From: Alteromonas sp. IB21
Lineage (GTDB): Bacteria > Pseudomonadota > Gammaproteobacteria > Enterobacterales > Alteromonadaceae
Length of the DNA: 64,000 nt
Direction of reading: 5' to 3'
Assembly: GCF_016405965.1 (NCBI RefSeq)
Contig: NZ_JAEFCD010000017.1
Span: forward strand, 33,734 to 97,733
Below, in pieces: positions 54,823-64,000 of the stretch. The stretch's first letter is position 1, and every line of letters begins with the position of its first letter. The notes under the pieces are model-generated. The model searched no databases. It was given only the letters and a program-made list of their open reading frames with translations, and was not told where the DNA came from. The position numbers and the translations under genes are program-made.

Positions 54823-55650
54823 ATGCAAATGGAACTAGAACTACTGTGGTTTGTAGTTACCTTGTGTATAACCGGTGCCATAGCTGGTATCACCGCAGGC
54901 CTTTTCGGCAATGGTGGAGGCTTTGTTGTTGTTCCAGCCCTGCTTGCCGTTTTTCCTTTTTTTACTCCTCCGTCAGAAGCGCTCGTAAAAGTTGCTATAG
55001 GAACATCATTAGCCTCCATTGTGGTTTCTAGCGCTCGCTCTGTCATGGCTCACCGAGCCAAAGGTGCGGTAGACTTCGATATTCTCCGCTCTTGGAGTAT
55101 CTGGCTCGTTCTTGGAGTTGGCGGCGGTCTACTTATCGCTAACAACACAAGCGCCAACGGGCTTACCGTAGTTTTCGCAGCAGGCGTTTTACTTTATTCG
55201 GTGTATTTTTTATTTCCTGAATTCGTCGTAAGACCTGGTCTGGTTTTCAACATGCCAAAAGGTATTGGTAAAGCAGTACTGGCATTTGTTCTCGGCGGAT
55301 TCTCAGCGCTACTTGGTATTGGCGGCGGCACGCCAACGGTTATCACAATGGTAATGTGTCAGCGCACTATCCAGCAGGCTGTGGCAACCGCAGCTGGCGT
55401 AGGCTTTTTAATAGGACTTCCTGGTGCTATCGGATTTTTGTTTATGACACACCCTGATACCGCCTCCCTCCCAGTTGGCACCATTGGTTACATCAATATA
55501 CCGGCACTTATTGCAATCAGCATAGGCGCCATCTTCACAGCGCCTATTGGAGCGAAAATGGCACATAACTTCAGTGAAAAGAAACTAAAACGCCTTTTTG
55601 GCATTTATCTCGTCATTGTCTCAAGCGCCATGTTCTATAAAGCCATATAA
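54823..55650 (+). CDS. TauE/SafE-family membrane permease
   Basis: A 275-residue membrane protein with about eight helices and the two internal repeats of TauE/SafE (AGITAGLFGNGGGFVVVPAL near 20-39 and GGFSALLGIGGGTPTVI near 163-179). ATG at 54823 follows GGAG; ATG 54829 is equally possible. The family exports sulfite, sulfoacetate or similar small anions. It is placed directly before the exported aminotransferase (21 bp), so the pair probably works together. Confidence 0.82.
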   Translation: MQMELELLWFVVTLCITGAIAGITAGLFGNGGGFVVVPALLAVFPFFTPPSEALVKVAIGTSLASIVVSSARSVMAHRAKGAVDFDILRSWSIWLVLGVGGGLLIANNTSANGLTVVFAAGVLLYSVYFLFPEFVVRPGLVFNMPKGIGKAVLAFVLGGFSALLGIGGGTPTVITMVMCQRTIQQAVATAAGVGFLIGLPGAIGFLFMTHPDTASLPVGTIGYINIPALIAISIGAIFTAPIGAKMAHNFSEKKLKRLFGIYLVIVSSAMFYKAI

Positions 55651-55671
55651 CACGTCTAAAAGGAGAGAATC

Positions 55672-56850
55672 ATGAGCTATAGCCGTTCAAGACGCTTATT
55701 TATCGGAGGTTCGGTAGCAGCGTCAGCATTCGGAGTTAGCGGATTTAGTACATTTACTGCTGCACAAACAGCAGGAGCCATTTCCAGTCCCATTCCCGCT
55801 GTGACATATGGCCCCTCACCAGGTGTGGCAAAACTCAATGCTAATGAAAACCCATTTGGCCCTAGCCCGAAAGCGTTGGACGCCATTGCCCAAGCCTCGG
55901 CCGAAGGTGGCGCATATTATGCCTACCCTGCCGCAATGACACTTTTAGATATGATTGCAGAGCGCCACGGTATTTCACGTAAGAACATTTCTTTAAGCGC
56001 AGGCTCTAGCCCTATTCTCTCTTATACTGCGCTCGCAGCCAGTAAAAAAGGAAAAATTCTTGGGCCAGATCTCTTTTGGGATACCACATCAAAAGCCCCG
56101 GAGAAACAAGGCGCGCCCGAGATAGTAAGAATTCCTAATACAGCAGAACTCGACATTGACCTTGACGCCATGTACGCAGCAATTGATGATTCCACTGGCA
56201 TGGTTCATATCTGTAACCCAAATAACCCAACAGGTAAAATACTCGACCCAGAGAAGTTACGAGATTTTTGCATTAAGGCCTCTAAAAAAACACTTGTATT
56301 GGTTGATGAAGCTTACAATGAACTGATTGATGAACCACCAAAACACACGATGATCCCGCTTGTTAAAGCAGGACACAACGTGGTTGTTGCTCGTACTTTT
56401 TCTAAAATTTATGGCTTAGCCGGCATGCGAGTTGGCTACCTTATAGCATCAGAGGAAAATACGGATTGGATTAACCGTTATGGTATGGGTGGCTATACCT
56501 TGAATCAAGCAGGCCTTGCTGCCGCCATTGCAAGCTATAATGATGAGGCTTTTCTGACGTTCTCGAAAGAGAAAATATACGAAGGTAGAGCAATGGTTAT
56601 GGATGCTGTCAAAGCAAACGGTTTGACAGCTCTGCCGTCGAGTACTAACTTTGTCTTTGTTAATTTGGGTGACGGCAACGCTGAATATTTCCGTCAAGCC
56701 ATGGCCGAAGAGGATGTGCTGATACGAGGAATTTATCGTACCTACACTAATTGGTCTCGCGTAAGCATGGGAAGAATTGCAGATGTAAAACGTTACGTTG
56801 ATTCGATGCCTAAGGCGCTAGAAAAGATGTACGCTTTACAAAATAGCTAG
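55672..56850 (+). CDS. Tat-exported PLP aminotransferase (histidinol-phosphate aminotransferase-like)
   Basis: A 392-residue fold-type I aminotransferase. Its N-terminus has a twin-arginine motif, SRRLFIGG, followed by a hydrophobic segment ending near TAAQT, so the folded, PLP-loaded enzyme would be exported. PLP motifs include NPNNPTGK near 183-190, DEAYNEL near 217 and the lysine region ARTFSKIYGLAGMRVGYL near 240. The sequence is closest in type to HisC-like aminotransferases, but biosynthetic HisC is cytoplasmic and is not expected to carry a Tat signal. AAGGAGAG precedes the ATG. It follows TauE directly. Confidence 0.85.
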   Translation: MSYSRSRRLFIGGSVAASAFGVSGFSTFTAAQTAGAISSPIPAVTYGPSPGVAKLNANENPFGPSPKALDAIAQASAEGGAYYAYPAAMTLLDMIAERHGISRKNISLSAGSSPILSYTALAASKKGKILGPDLFWDTTSKAPEKQGAPEIVRIPNTAELDIDLDAMYAAIDDSTGMVHICNPNNPTGKILDPEKLRDFCIKASKKTLVLVDEAYNELIDEPPKHTMIPLVKAGHNVVVARTFSKIYGLAGMRVGYLIASEENTDWINRYGMGGYTLNQAGLAAAIASYNDEAFLTFSKEKIYEGRAMVMDAVKANGLTALPSSTNFVFVNLGDGNAEYFRQAMAEEDVLIRGIYRTYTNWSRVSMGRIADVKRYVDSMPKALEKMYALQNS

Positions 56851-57084
56851 CTCAGAACGGTGTGTACTGAACACTCGTACACGCCTACTCATCATCAGCT
56901 AACATCCTCTCATTTCAACTAAAAGTCTAATACGCATAAAAGTCACTTCTGCCATATACTTTATAAAAATCGTTATTGCGAAAACACTCGAGCAATTTTT
57001 TTAACGAGTTTATTGCGGTAATGCTAAAACTGCTCATACTTTATTAAAAGATATTCCTCTAAATGCCGCTCTAGGAGGCTGTAA

Positions 57085-57450
57085 ATGTCACTTTCTGTTT
57101 TAGTTGCTGATGATTCAAAGTTATCGAGGCGCAGTGTTATTCGAGCACTCCCCCAGGATCTTGAATACGATATTACCGAAGCAACGAACGGCCAAGAAGC
57201 TATTAATGAGCTATCAGAGAGGAGTTTTACACTTGTTCTATTAGACCTTACCATGCCGGAAGTGGATGGGGTGGGCGTGTTGGAATTCTTGCATGAGAGG
57301 CCCGATGCACCAAACGTTATTGTAATAAGTGCTGATTTTCAGCCGGAAAAGCAGAAAATTGTAATGTCTCTAGGAGCTAAGCGTTTTCTTCGCAAGCCGC
57401 TAGATAAAGAAGAGTTAGCAATGGCATTATTTGAACTGGGGTATCTATGA
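57085..57450 (+). CDS. Single-domain response regulator (CheY-like)
   Basis: A 121-residue receiver domain without an output domain. The acidic pocket is Asp9/Asp10 and the phospho-acceptor is Asp54 in LLDLTMPEVDG; a conserved Lys lies in FLRKPLD near 105. The ATG of the CheC gene overlaps its stop (ATGA). It is first in a three-gene operon with the CheC-type phosphatase and a histidine kinase, so it is probably phosphorylated by that kinase and dephosphorylated by the CheC-like protein. Confidence 0.9.
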   Translation: MSLSVLVADDSKLSRRSVIRALPQDLEYDITEATNGQEAINELSERSFTLVLLDLTMPEVDGVGVLEFLHERPDAPNVIVISADFQPEKQKIVMSLGAKRFLRKPLDKEELAMALFELGYL

Positions 57451-58031
57451 GTATCGTACTACCGCTAGATGAAGAGCAAAGAGATGCGCTTCAGGAATTG
57501 TTAAATATTTCTATGGGGCAAGCCGCCAATTCTCTCGCACAGTTGATAGAAACCAAAATTGATATTTCTATTCCAAAGATTTCAGCAGTTACCCCTACTC
57601 AGCTCTATAGCCTTTTATTTGAAACAGAAGATTCCTTCTATACTCGACAGTCTTTTTTAGGAGATGTACATGGCGAAGTAATGTCTGTGCTCTCTAGGGC
57701 TGGCTTGACGGAAGTGGCTACGTTGATGGACTACGACGACCCGTTGAGTAAAGAAGACATTCAAGAGATTATTCTAGAACTTTGTAATATTTTGGCAGGC
57801 GCTTGTCTGGCAGGCCTCTCCGATCAGCTGGAACTGACGACTAATCTAAACATGCCAACCTTGTTTCAGCCACATAAAAGCAATTTCGATGACCTGAAAT
57901 GGCAGCACAGCCTAGTTATGGAAGTGCAATTTGTCATTGCAATTTCATCGTTCAGTATGCGCGTAGTTTTCTGTTTAGACGACGAGTCTCTTGCGCGAAT
58001 GAAAGCTACATTGGATGAGTTGCTCGCATAA
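57447..58031 (+). CDS. CheC-family phosphatase-like protein
   Basis: A 194-residue protein of the CheC/CheX fold. Two copies of the D/S-x3-E-x2-N motif are near: DALQELLN at residues 13-20 (complete) and EIILELCN at about 111-118 (E in place of D/S). Each is followed by the small-residue helix MGQAANSL or LAGACLAG. CheC proteins dephosphorylate CheY-type receivers. The overlap with the receiver gene (4 bp) and with the kinase gene (1 bp) shows they are made together. Confidence 0.85.
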   Translation: MSIVLPLDEEQRDALQELLNISMGQAANSLAQLIETKIDISIPKISAVTPTQLYSLLFETEDSFYTRQSFLGDVHGEVMSVLSRAGLTEVATLMDYDDPLSKEDIQEIILELCNILAGACLAGLSDQLELTTNLNMPTLFQPHKSNFDDLKWQHSLVMEVQFVIAISSFSMRVVFCLDDESLARMKATLDELLA

Positions 58032-59353
58032 TGTTTGAACAGCTGGTAGGTAAATTACCGGTCGGGATAGGTATTGTTGACGAGAGCTTCAATGTTGTTT
58101 ATTTGAATGATTTTTTTTTGGACAGACTGCCCCATGAATTGCGTAAAAATTATAAAGAGACGCCGGTTACTGATTTATTCCACGGCCAAGGCAAGTTTTT
58201 AAAACGCAGACTTAAGTCGGTCTTTGTATTACAGCATCCCAGTTTTAGCTATTGGGAACAGCGGCCTCACATATTTCCATTTAAAAGTTCTCGCCCAATA
58301 ACGGGTGAAGAAACTCAAATGTATCAAAATATGGAAATTCTGCCCGTCAAAGATAAAGCAACGGGCCAGAGATACGCATGTATTTTTCTTCAAGATGTGA
58401 CAGCACAAGCAAGTTATTTCAGAGCACAACAGAAACTATCAGAAGCACTAAAAAAAGAACATGATGCGCAAAAAAAGCTGATCAGAAAACTGGACACCGC
58501 ACAAAGTCAGCTGATTCAAGCAGAGAAAATGGCGTCTACTGGCCAGCTTGCTGCGGGTATCGCTCACGAAATCAATAACCCAATTGGATTTGTGAATGCC
58601 AATCTCAACACACTTGGGCAATACGCCTCTCATCTCATTTCTATATGCGATGGTGTTTACTCACACCTTGAAAGCTTTAACGACGAACTAAGTGAACAAA
58701 TAGAAGCGCTCTATCAATCAAATCACTACGACCTGGTAAAAGAAGATATTACCGAATTAATCGAAGAGTCCACGGACGGATTAACACGAGTAAAAGACAT
58801 CGTAGAGAACCTAAAGAATTTTTCGTTAGAAAATTCAGAAGGTGTTCAAACCGTTGATATTTTTACCGTATGTAATCAGCTCATTACTCTAATTTCGGCT
58901 CAATACAGCACACCTCAGTATAAATTTGACTGTGAACGAGAAAAAGTTGAAGTCATGGGTAATCCCGGCCCGTTAAAGCAAGCGTTAATGAATGTAATGA
59001 TAAATGCCGCTCAAGCCATCGACACAAAAGGTGTTATAAAACTCAGCGTTCAAGAGTCAGGCGATCAAGTTATCATTAAAATACTTGATTCAGGGTGTGG
59101 TATTCCAGCCCAGCATTTGAAGCGTGTTTTCGAACCTTTTTTCACCACAAAGCCTGAGGGACAAGGGCAAGGCTTGGGCTTATCAGTCGCCTATACTGCA
59201 ATAGAGCAACATCAAGGCAAAATATCAATAAGCAGCAAGGAAGCAAAAGGCACGGTAGTCGAAATTTCTATTCCTAAACAACCATCTAACGTGACGGGCG
59301 TTAGCCCAGAAAACGACAGTGATCCCTCTGATACTGTGCCAGAAGGTGCCTAA
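58031..59353 (+). CDS. Soluble PAS histidine kinase
   Basis: A 440-residue kinase with no membrane segment. A PAS domain (about 8-125) is followed by a coiled coil (about 130-165), a HisKA domain with His179 in GIAHEINNPIGF, and a HATPase with DSGCGIP and GLGLSVAYTAIEQHQG. The IAHEINNP box places it in the large PAS/HATPase group often used by chemotaxis-like or stress circuits. It is third in the operon with the receiver and CheC-like genes. It converges with the MBL-fold gene, 9 bp away. Confidence 0.9.
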   Translation: MFEQLVGKLPVGIGIVDESFNVVYLNDFFLDRLPHELRKNYKETPVTDLFHGQGKFLKRRLKSVFVLQHPSFSYWEQRPHIFPFKSSRPITGEETQMYQNMEILPVKDKATGQRYACIFLQDVTAQASYFRAQQKLSEALKKEHDAQKKLIRKLDTAQSQLIQAEKMASTGQLAAGIAHEINNPIGFVNANLNTLGQYASHLISICDGVYSHLESFNDELSEQIEALYQSNHYDLVKEDITELIEESTDGLTRVKDIVENLKNFSLENSEGVQTVDIFTVCNQLITLISAQYSTPQYKFDCEREKVEVMGNPGPLKQALMNVMINAAQAIDTKGVIKLSVQESGDQVIIKILDSGCGIPAQHLKRVFEPFFTTKPEGQGQGLGLSVAYTAIEQHQGKISISSKEAKGTVVEISIPKQPSNVTGVSPENDSDPSDTVPEGA

Positions 59354-59362
59354 AAAACTGCG

Positions 59363-60394
59363 TTAACAGGCAAGCTGTTTGGCTTCTATGGCTTTAAACT
59401 CGTAGTGCCCTTTATCGTTAACACTGCGAGAGATCTCCCCCTTATGATATAAGTAATTTAAATGAGACAGGCATTCTGCTACAGCAAATACCATATTTCG
59501 GCTTGATAACTTTCGTTTAAACATAACGGGCAAAAGAGCTACAACCGTTTGAGGGTGCTCACAAGCTTCAAGCAATGCGTTTAAATGTTCATGATGATGC
59601 TCTATAAGCATATCGACCCTTTCGTGTAGACCGACGAAAGGTAACTTATGAGCGGGTAGCACAGTGACGTCTTTTGGCAGCGATTTAAACTGAGGCAAGG
59701 TGCTCAGATAATCATCTAATGTATTCGCATCGGGTTCGGTGGAATAGGCACCTATGTTAGGGGTAATAATAGGTAGAATGTGATCACCTGAAATTAGGAT
59801 ATTTTTCTTTTCGTTAAAAAGGCATGCATGCTCTGGAGAATGTCCACGCCCGATAATTACTCGCCATTCATCCTTTCCTAAAGACAATGTCATGCCATCT
59901 ATAAGTCGTGTGTAGCTGATTGGTAAGGGAGACACAACGCTACTGTAGCCATTTCCATCTCCAGCCGTAAGCTTTTCAATTAAATCATCGTCGAGGCCTG
60001 CACGCTGATAATAAAGTATGTCTCTCTCATTTGTCGCCCCGTTTCTGCCAGCAGCAAAGGCTCTAGCAGTAAAGTACTCGGTTTGCGTCATATAAAACGG
60101 GACGTTGTACGTGTCAGCAATCCAACCCGCTAACCCGACATGGTCAGGGTGTAGATGCGTCACAATCACACCGACAATAGGTGCGTTTAACTGTTCAAAA
60201 ACACGCTGCCACAGTGATTTCGTTGTGGCGGTTCCTAAGCCAGTGTCAAGTACCACCCAGCCGCCTTCGCCTTTTAACAAGTAAAGGTTAATATGGTCTA
60301 GATCGAAAGGTAAAGGCATGGTTAGCCATAGTACTCCTTCCGCAATTTCTATAAACTCGCCAGGCTCTACCTGCTTGTCATATAGATATTCCAT
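59363..60394 (-). CDS. Metallo-beta-lactamase-fold hydrolase
   Basis: A 343-residue protein. The metal-binding motif is THLHPDHVG near residue 82, with other ligands in GHSPEHACL, SGDHILP and LPAHKLP. Length and order fit the MBL-fold hydrolases with an extra C-terminal winged-helix domain (about 255-340). ATG at 60394 follows GAGGGCGG; the upstream TTG at 60421 is less likely. The substrate, perhaps a thioester or lactone, is not evident. It is divergent from polB. Confidence 0.82.
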   Translation of the reverse strand: MEYLYDKQVEPGEFIEIAEGVLWLTMPLPFDLDHINLYLLKGEGGWVVLDTGLGTATTKSLWQRVFEQLNAPIVGVIVTHLHPDHVGLAGWIADTYNVPFYMTQTEYFTARAFAAGRNGATNERDILYYQRAGLDDDLIEKLTAGDGNGYSSVVSPLPISYTRLIDGMTLSLGKDEWRVIIGRGHSPEHACLFNEKKNILISGDHILPIITPNIGAYSTEPDANTLDDYLSTLPQFKSLPKDVTVLPAHKLPFVGLHERVDMLIEHHHEHLNALLEACEHPQTVVALLPVMFKRKLSSRNMVFAVAECLSHLNYLYHKGEISRSVNDKGHYEFKAIEAKQLAC

Positions 60395-60648
60395 ACCGCC
60401 CTCGCTGAAGTTATTAGCCAACGGTTCGATGACTCATATAAGTAACCTTAAATGCCATAGCCAGAGAAAACCGCTTAAAGTACTACGTTTCTACCCTGCT
60501 CCCTACGTAAAGACAAACATATCTGTCGAATAGAGAACTATAGGAGTTGGTGATAACAAACGGTATACTCAAGAGTGGTGGCTTGTTGACGAATACAAGA
60601 GTCATCAGTATCTCATCTTATAAAATGTCGCTTTTTCTAAACGGAATC

Positions 60649-63033
60649 ATGCCAAGCACTTCAATACATCAAGGTTTCATACTCAATAAAAGCACGTTCA
60701 CAGTACGGGGCAAAGTGTATGTAGAACTGTGGGTAAAAACTGCAAACCAAATTGTGAAGCTCATCTCGTCCCCCCAAAATCCAACTTGTTTTGTAGCAGA
60801 AGATCAGGAGCCGTTACTAAGAGAGCTAGCAGATCATATCTCGCTTAAACTCTTAGTTTCCGACGATGGTTTTTACACCCTAGAACAAACCAAAGTATCG
60901 ACCGTCAAGACCAAAACCGAATCGCAAATGCATCAGTTGCGTCAATTGGCGCGGGAAAAAGACATTATTTTATATGAAGCTGATATTAGGGTGGCCGACC
61001 GTTATCTGATGGAGCGTTTTGTTTACGGCGCCGTTGAATTCGTTGCCCCTGCGCTTAATTCTGCGCGCAAAAATAATGAACCGTTTGTTGATACCATAGA
61101 AAATGCGCAAATAAGACCTTGCCAGTATAGAACGACATTTACGTCCCTCAGTATAGACATTGAATGTAATGAACATGAAGAGCTGTTCAGCATCGCTTTG
61201 GCCGGGGACCGTTTAAATGTTGTACTGCTAGTTCGTCCACCTGGAATGTCAGAACGACAGCTTAGTGCAGCGAAGGAGACTGCCTATCAACTCACCGTTG
61301 TCGATTCAGAACGGGAGTTGCTTAATGCATTTTTCACGCATATAACGATATACGACCCTGACATTATCTTAGGGTGGAACGTTAAGCAGTTTGATATGGC
61401 TGTGCTTGCTCGCAGAACGAAAGTGAATAACTTGAATTTCCACATTGGACGCCGCGCGCGAGAGGCTTCAGTGCGACAATGGGAGGACCAGACACTCGTC
61501 GATGTGCCCGGTCGCTGCGTTATCGATGGTATTGAAGCATTGAAAACCATGACTTACCAGTTTGAGTCTTATTCACTCGATCACGTTTCAGAGGCACTAC
61601 TGGGTGAAAATAAGCTTATTCAAGAAAGCGACAAACTTGCCGCAATAAAGCGTTTATATTATGAAGATCCTATTGCTTTAACGAACTATAACTTTAAAGA
61701 CACGGAACTGGTAAATCGTATTCAAGAAAAAACCCAGTTTATTGACTTTCTTGCTTTGCGAAGCATTTTAACCGGTTTAGATATGAGCAGGCCGGGCGGA
61801 TCAGTTGCGGCATTTCTGAACGTTTACCTACCCAAGCTCCACCGCAGCTCCTATGTCGCCGGGGTTAGGCCAGAAAATGGAGGGCTGGCGAGCCCGGGGG
61901 GATACGTTATGCGTTCTCAGCCTGGCTTATACAAAGACGTATTGGTTCTCGACTTCAAGAGCCTATACCCGTCTATCATACGAACATTTAAAATAGATCC
62001 TGTAGGACTCGCAGAAGGATTAAAGTCGCCGGAGAACGCGATTGAGGGCTTCAAAGGAGCAGTATTTAGTCGAACCACGCACTTTCTCCCATCAATTATC
62101 GAAAACCTCTGGCTTCAGCGTGATGAGGCGAAGAAACAGAAAGACTCCCCCCGCTCCCAAGCAATTAAGATATTAATGAACTCATTTTATGGTGTATTAG
62201 GCAGCGGCGGCTGCCCTTTTTACGACCCTCGACTTGCCAGTTCAATTACTTTGCGTGGTCATGAGATTATGCAGATTACAGCCGGCTGGATTGAAGACTT
62301 AGGTTACCAAGTTATCTACGGCGATACCGACTCAACCTTTGTTCACGTAGAAGGAAATGACACCTTAGGTACACCAAAAACAACGGGAATAAAGCTTGCT
62401 GAAATTATCAATGAAAAATGGACGGCCTTACTAAGGGAGAGTTTTGATATAGATTGTCACCTAGAAATTGAGTTTGAATCGCATTTTTCTACGTTTTTTA
62501 TGCCTACAATCAGAGGCTCAACGGAAGGAAGTAAAAAACGCTATGCGGGGATGAAGGGTGACGAACTCATTTTCAAAGGCTTAGAAAATGTGCGCTCTGA
62601 CTGGACTTCCTTAGCCAAATCTTTTCAATATCAGTTATACAAGAAGGTATTTTCAGGCCAGCCGGTAGAAAGGTACATTGGCGACACGCTAAATGCGGTC
62701 AAATCAGGACAAATGGACGACGAGTTGGTTTATAAAAAACGTTTGCGAAAGCCGCTATCATCCTATACCAAGTCCCTTCCACCTCATGTGAAAGCAGCGA
62801 GACGTGCAGATGAACTTTTCAAGGATCAGGGCTTGCCCTTACGCTATCAATCGAATACCACAATCGCGTATGTCATTACGGTCCAAGGCCCGCAAACGAT
62901 AGAGACGGTCTCTGCGCCATTACACTATGACCACTACATAGAAAAACAAATCCAACCTATAGCAGACAGTATCTTACCCCTTATTGGCGCAAGCTTTGAA
63001 CACATTGCTAACGACCAACTGCCCTTATTTTAG
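60649..63033 (+). CDS. polB: DNA polymerase II
   Basis: A family B polymerase of about 794 residues (E. coli Pol II is 783) with an intact exonuclease (SLSIDIECNEHEE), motif A DFKSLYPSIIRTF, a motif B segment QAIKILMNSFYGVLG, and motif C YGDTDSTF with Asp559 and Asp561. The start is uncertain: the frame is open to 60547 and other ATGs lie at 60625 and 60649; 60649 gives the length and N-terminus (HQGFIL) most like E. coli. Pol II takes part in lesion bypass and replication restart. No CTGT-N8-ACAG LexA box was found just upstream. Confidence 0.92.
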   Translation: MPSTSIHQGFILNKSTFTVRGKVYVELWVKTANQIVKLISSPQNPTCFVAEDQEPLLRELADHISLKLLVSDDGFYTLEQTKVSTVKTKTESQMHQLRQLAREKDIILYEADIRVADRYLMERFVYGAVEFVAPALNSARKNNEPFVDTIENAQIRPCQYRTTFTSLSIDIECNEHEELFSIALAGDRLNVVLLVRPPGMSERQLSAAKETAYQLTVVDSERELLNAFFTHITIYDPDIILGWNVKQFDMAVLARRTKVNNLNFHIGRRAREASVRQWEDQTLVDVPGRCVIDGIEALKTMTYQFESYSLDHVSEALLGENKLIQESDKLAAIKRLYYEDPIALTNYNFKDTELVNRIQEKTQFIDFLALRSILTGLDMSRPGGSVAAFLNVYLPKLHRSSYVAGVRPENGGLASPGGYVMRSQPGLYKDVLVLDFKSLYPSIIRTFKIDPVGLAEGLKSPENAIEGFKGAVFSRTTHFLPSIIENLWLQRDEAKKQKDSPRSQAIKILMNSFYGVLGSGGCPFYDPRLASSITLRGHEIMQITAGWIEDLGYQVIYGDTDSTFVHVEGNDTLGTPKTTGIKLAEIINEKWTALLRESFDIDCHLEIEFESHFSTFFMPTIRGSTEGSKKRYAGMKGDELIFKGLENVRSDWTSLAKSFQYQLYKKVFSGQPVERYIGDTLNAVKSGQMDDELVYKKRLRKPLSSYTKSLPPHVKAARRADELFKDQGLPLRYQSNTTIAYVITVQGPQTIETVSAPLHYDHYIEKQIQPIADSILPLIGASFEHIANDQLPLF

Positions 63034-63300
63034 ACGTAAATATTTTGTATGAACATCTTTCATAAAATGTGACAAATTAACAAAAACAATCAGCCCTCAT
63101 TCATTTAAAAAAAACTTTTTATACTGCTTTTCAGTAATTTAACCCTTTGGCACAAGAAGTGAATTAAATACGTTGAGTAAATACTTTGAATAGCTAAATC
63201 GGTTTGAATGAAGTCACAACTTCAATCAACATGCGTTCTATTTAGTGGTTAGGGCAATTGAGAGCCCGCGTTCGCAATGAAAAACAGAAGGAATTTGATT

Positions 63301-63879
63301 ATGAAGATCACAAAATTTAGTTTGATTACTAGTGCAATTGTTACAGCCACACTTTCTGCATCAGCTTTTGCAGGACATCACGAAGAAAAAATTTCAATGG
63401 GCTTCGATGCCTTAGACAAAGATAGTAATGGTTACATCGTGGGTTCAGAATCCTCTGGAGTTATGAATAGCAAATTAGTGTCTAAAATGGATACAGACGG
63501 CGACAGTATGGTAAGTCGCGCTGAGTTTAATGCGTTTGTTGATGAAAAGCCTTCAATGTTCAGCGATGAAATCATTACACAGGTCCAGACGGAAGGCACA
63601 AACGATGCAGTGTTAAGCGAAAAAGGTAACCCTGAACTATTTTCGAAAGACGATGGCGAAATGATCTCGGAGAAGAATAAGGAATTACGTACTGAGATGT
63701 CAGCAAGCGCGGACGACAAATTCACAGAAATAGATATGGACAGCGACGGTAGAATTAGTAAAACCGAACTAGAAGCCGCCAAAATAGAGGGTGACTTTGA
63801 TTCGATGGACGGAAACGATGATAAGTACATTACACGTATGGAGTATAGAACTTATTATAAAAACCTTGATGCAGAATAG
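63301..63879 (+). CDS. Secreted EF-hand calcium-binding protein
   Basis: A 192-residue exported protein with a signal peptide (MKITKFSLITSAIVTATLSA, cleaved near AFA-GH). Four EF-hand loops are visible: DKDSNGYIVGSE, DTDGDSMVSRAE, DMDSDGRISKTE and DGNDDKYITRME. They are arranged as two pairs about 90 residues apart, with an acidic helical linker. ATG at 63301 follows GAAGGAATT; the earlier in-frame start at 63277 lies ahead of that site. A periplasmic calcium buffer or sensor role is likely. Monocistronic as far as visible. Confidence 0.85.
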   Translation: MKITKFSLITSAIVTATLSASAFAGHHEEKISMGFDALDKDSNGYIVGSESSGVMNSKLVSKMDTDGDSMVSRAEFNAFVDEKPSMFSDEIITQVQTEGTNDAVLSEKGNPELFSKDDGEMISEKNKELRTEMSASADDKFTEIDMDSDGRISKTELEAAKIEGDFDSMDGNDDKYITRMEYRTYYKNLDAE

Positions 63880-64000
63880 TCGCAATAGTAGTTGACTCGA
63901 ACTAGGGAAATACTGAGGCAGCTAATGAAATAAAGTACTCTGACCCTGAGGGATCCCCACGAATTTAATTTCATGTGCCTGCGGCCCAAGCCCCGTCTAC

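Noticed and set aside
1..64000. CRISPR array, prophage, transposon, tRNA or rRNA
   Set aside because: No regularly spaced repeats, no transposase or phage-structure proteins, and no cloverleaf or rRNA sequence were noticed on reading.

Overview
The window looks like chromosomal DNA of a marine gammaproteobacterium close to Alteromonas. The case rests on moderate GC, many TonB receptors and porins, many PAS, GGDEF and histidine-kinase proteins, an E. coli-type Dld and DNA polymerase II, and AgmR/Exa-type regulation. This is inferred from protein resemblance alone. I see no tRNA, rRNA, CRISPR array, insertion sequence or prophage. Most genes sit in short operons with overlapping start and stop codons.

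Region 1 (1-24 kb) is a PQQ and alcohol-oxidation island. It opens with the end of an ABC ATPase and its permease (PedC-like), followed by an M17 aminopeptidase. Next come pqqA (23 codons), pqqB, pqqC, pqqD, pqqE and a short M16 PqqF-like peptidase. A TonB receptor with an Asp-rich loop, a porin, a secreted SHOCT protein and an AgmR/ErbR-type regulator follow. On the minus strand, in transcription order, lie a sensor kinase and response regulator, then an ExaC-type aldehyde dehydrogenase, a NosR-like flavo-iron-sulfur membrane protein, a FIST-domain (NosP-like) sensor and a hybrid kinase (NahK/ErcS'-like). The last four form one tight operon. A related CCTAC/CCTCC...GGAGG palindrome lies before pqqA, the TonB receptor, exaC and the sensor kinase. 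I propose it as the operator of one regulon. The PQQ-dependent dehydrogenase itself is not in the window and is probably to the left.

Region 2 (24-33 kb) is carbon catabolism: a LysR regulator divergent from mmsA-mmsB (valine/methylmalonate-semialdehyde pathway), a BCCT transporter, and convergent L- and D-lactate dehydrogenases.

Region 3 (33-51 kb) is mixed. It holds a thioredoxin-fold lipoprotein, RhlE helicase, a GGDEF-EAL protein facing a porin/periplasmic-protein pair, an MscS channel, an exported KatG, an OmpA-like barrel, a cytoplasmic PAS chemoreceptor with FixL-like haem residues, and a phospholipase D-VTT fusion overlapping an endonuclease/exonuclease/phosphatase gene.

Region 4 (50.7-64 kb) starts with a LysR regulator divergent from a TonB receptor, a TauE permease and a Tat-exported PLP aminotransferase. 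A receiver/CheC/histidine-kinase triad, a metallo-beta-lactamase-fold hydrolase, DNA polymerase II and a secreted EF-hand protein complete the window.
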